Shown here: in pieces, positions 6,662 through 6,824 of the stretch
Position numbering within the stretch: position 1 is the stretch's first letter
How the letters are laid out: each line of letters starts with the position of its first letter
Assembly (NCBI GenBank): GCA_017999075.1
Contig: JAGOBX010000195.1
Span: forward strand, 1 to 6,824
Direction: 5' to 3'
Length of the DNA: 6,824 bases
Source of the DNA: Candidatus Babelota bacterium
Lineage (GTDB): Bacteria > JAGOBX01
Made by a program: the position numbers and the translations under genes
The notes under the pieces: generated by a model
The model's input: only the letters and a program-made list of their open reading frames with translations
What the model was told of the DNA's origin: nothing
Database searches by the model: none

Positions 6662-6671
6662 CCTTACCCCC
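6662..6671 (-). promoter_or_regulatory. G-rich ribosome binding site deciding the rpsL TTG start
   Basis: GGGGG (6671-6667) lies 9 nt before the TTG start and can pair with CCUCC of 16S rRNA through four G-C pairs and one G-U. A second candidate, AAGG, is only 4 nt from the start. The GGGGG overlaps an out-of-frame ATG (6673-6671) that opens a 16-codon frame ending in TAG inside rpsL. That ATG has no Shine-Dalgarno of its own visible in its A/T-rich upstream sequence. Confidence 0.55.
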
Positions 6672-6692
6672 ATAACAAAAATATAAGTGAAT

Positions 6693-6720
6693 ATTTTATA
6701 TTTAAAAAAATTAAAGTCAA
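6693..6720 (-). promoter_or_regulatory. Sigma70-type promoter for the rpsL operon
   Basis: TTGACT (6720-6715) matches the -35 consensus at five of six positions, and TAAAAT (6698-6693) matches the -10 at five of six, with a 16-nt A/T spacer. Transcription would start near 6686, giving a leader of about 30 nt. It lies right after the end of the upstream gene and before rpsL, where an str-operon promoter is expected. No longer regulatory leader fits. Confidence 0.55.
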
Positions 6721-6740
6721 AGTTTTTTTTAATTTTTTTA
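6703..6740 (-). repeat. 13-bp all-A/T inverted repeat overlapping the rpsL promoter
   Basis: TAAAAAAATTAAA (6740-6728) and its exact complement TTTAATTTTTTTA (6715-6703) flank a 12-nt segment. In RNA this forms an A/U-only stem whose 3' arm contains seven consecutive U residues. It starts 8 nt after the stop codon of the upstream gene. It could be a weak intrinsic terminator for that gene, with the -35 element of the next promoter lying in the loop. Chance in AT-rich DNA remains possible. Confidence 0.4.
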
Positions 6741-6748
6741 TTTAATTC

Positions 6749-6824
6749 TTATTTTTCAACAAGTTGTTCATCACTTTCTACGTTTTTTTCTATTTCATTT
6801 AGTTCAAATTTTTCAATTTTTTCT
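6749..6824 (-). CDS. C-terminal end of an upstream gene, probably rpoC (RNA polymerase beta')
   Basis: One frame is open from the right edge for 24 codons to a TAA at 6751-6749. The residues are highly charged and Glu-rich, ending NVESDEQLVEK, with 8 Glu, 1 Asp and 4 Lys. No domain can be read from so short a tail. In many bacteria rpoC directly precedes rpsL, and RpoC often ends in an acidic low-complexity tail, so rpoC is the likely identity by position. That is inference: another gene with an acidic C-terminus, or a chance open frame, cannot be excluded, so no symbol is assigned. Confidence 0.5.
   Translation of the reverse strand, partial: EKIEKFELNEIEKNVESDEQLVEK

Noticed and set aside
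6655-6673. Frameshift linking the upstream ATG to rpsL
   Set aside because: Removing one G from the G tract to bring the ATG into frame creates an immediate TAA, and S12 already begins properly at the TTG with Pro second.
1-6824. Mobile element, CRISPR, defence or other novel accessory system
   Set aside because: No transposase, integrase, direct-repeat array, tRNA or non-translation gene is visible. The window is a housekeeping operon.

Overview
The window is one tightly packed run of translation genes, all on the minus strand. It is the junction of the bacterial str and S10 ribosomal-protein operons. In transcription order (right to left) it holds: the last 24 codons of an upstream gene, probably rpoC by position; a promoter; rpsL (S12); rpsG (S7); fusA (EF-G); tuf (EF-Tu); rpsJ (S10); rplD (L4); rplW (L23); rplB (L2); and the first two codons of what is almost certainly rpsS (S19). 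Every protein was assigned from family motifs read in the translation. No plus-strand gene is supported.

The DNA is AT-rich throughout (by eye, not counted), and A/U-ending codons dominate. Spacers of about 70 to 95 bp lie between most genes, with many A/T inverted repeats in them. The organism is a bacterium. General resemblance of the EF-Tu, L4 and L2 sequences to what I remember of Elusimicrobia (Endomicrobium-like) makes that lineage my best guess, but the evidence is weak; a spirochaete or another AT-rich, possibly host-associated lineage is possible.

Right part (6283-6824): end of the upstream gene, an all-A/T inverted repeat overlapping a good sigma70-like promoter, then rpsL starting at TTG. 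Middle (2307-6249): rpsG, fusA and tuf. The fusA ribosome binding site can be sequestered in a long hairpin, and both translational GTPases carry unusual residues. Junction (2235-2306): a terminator-like hairpin with a U-run separates tuf from rpsJ. Left part (1-2234): the start of the S10 operon, lacking rplC (L3), which normally lies between rpsJ and rplD; only 89 bp separate them here.

Together the genes encode parts of both ribosomal subunits and the two elongation factors that use the ribosome's GTPase centre. No defence, mobile or novel accessory system is visible. The points of interest are the missing rplC, the altered P-loop and switch I of EF-Tu, the altered domain IV tip of EF-G, and the RNA structures that may set relative expression.
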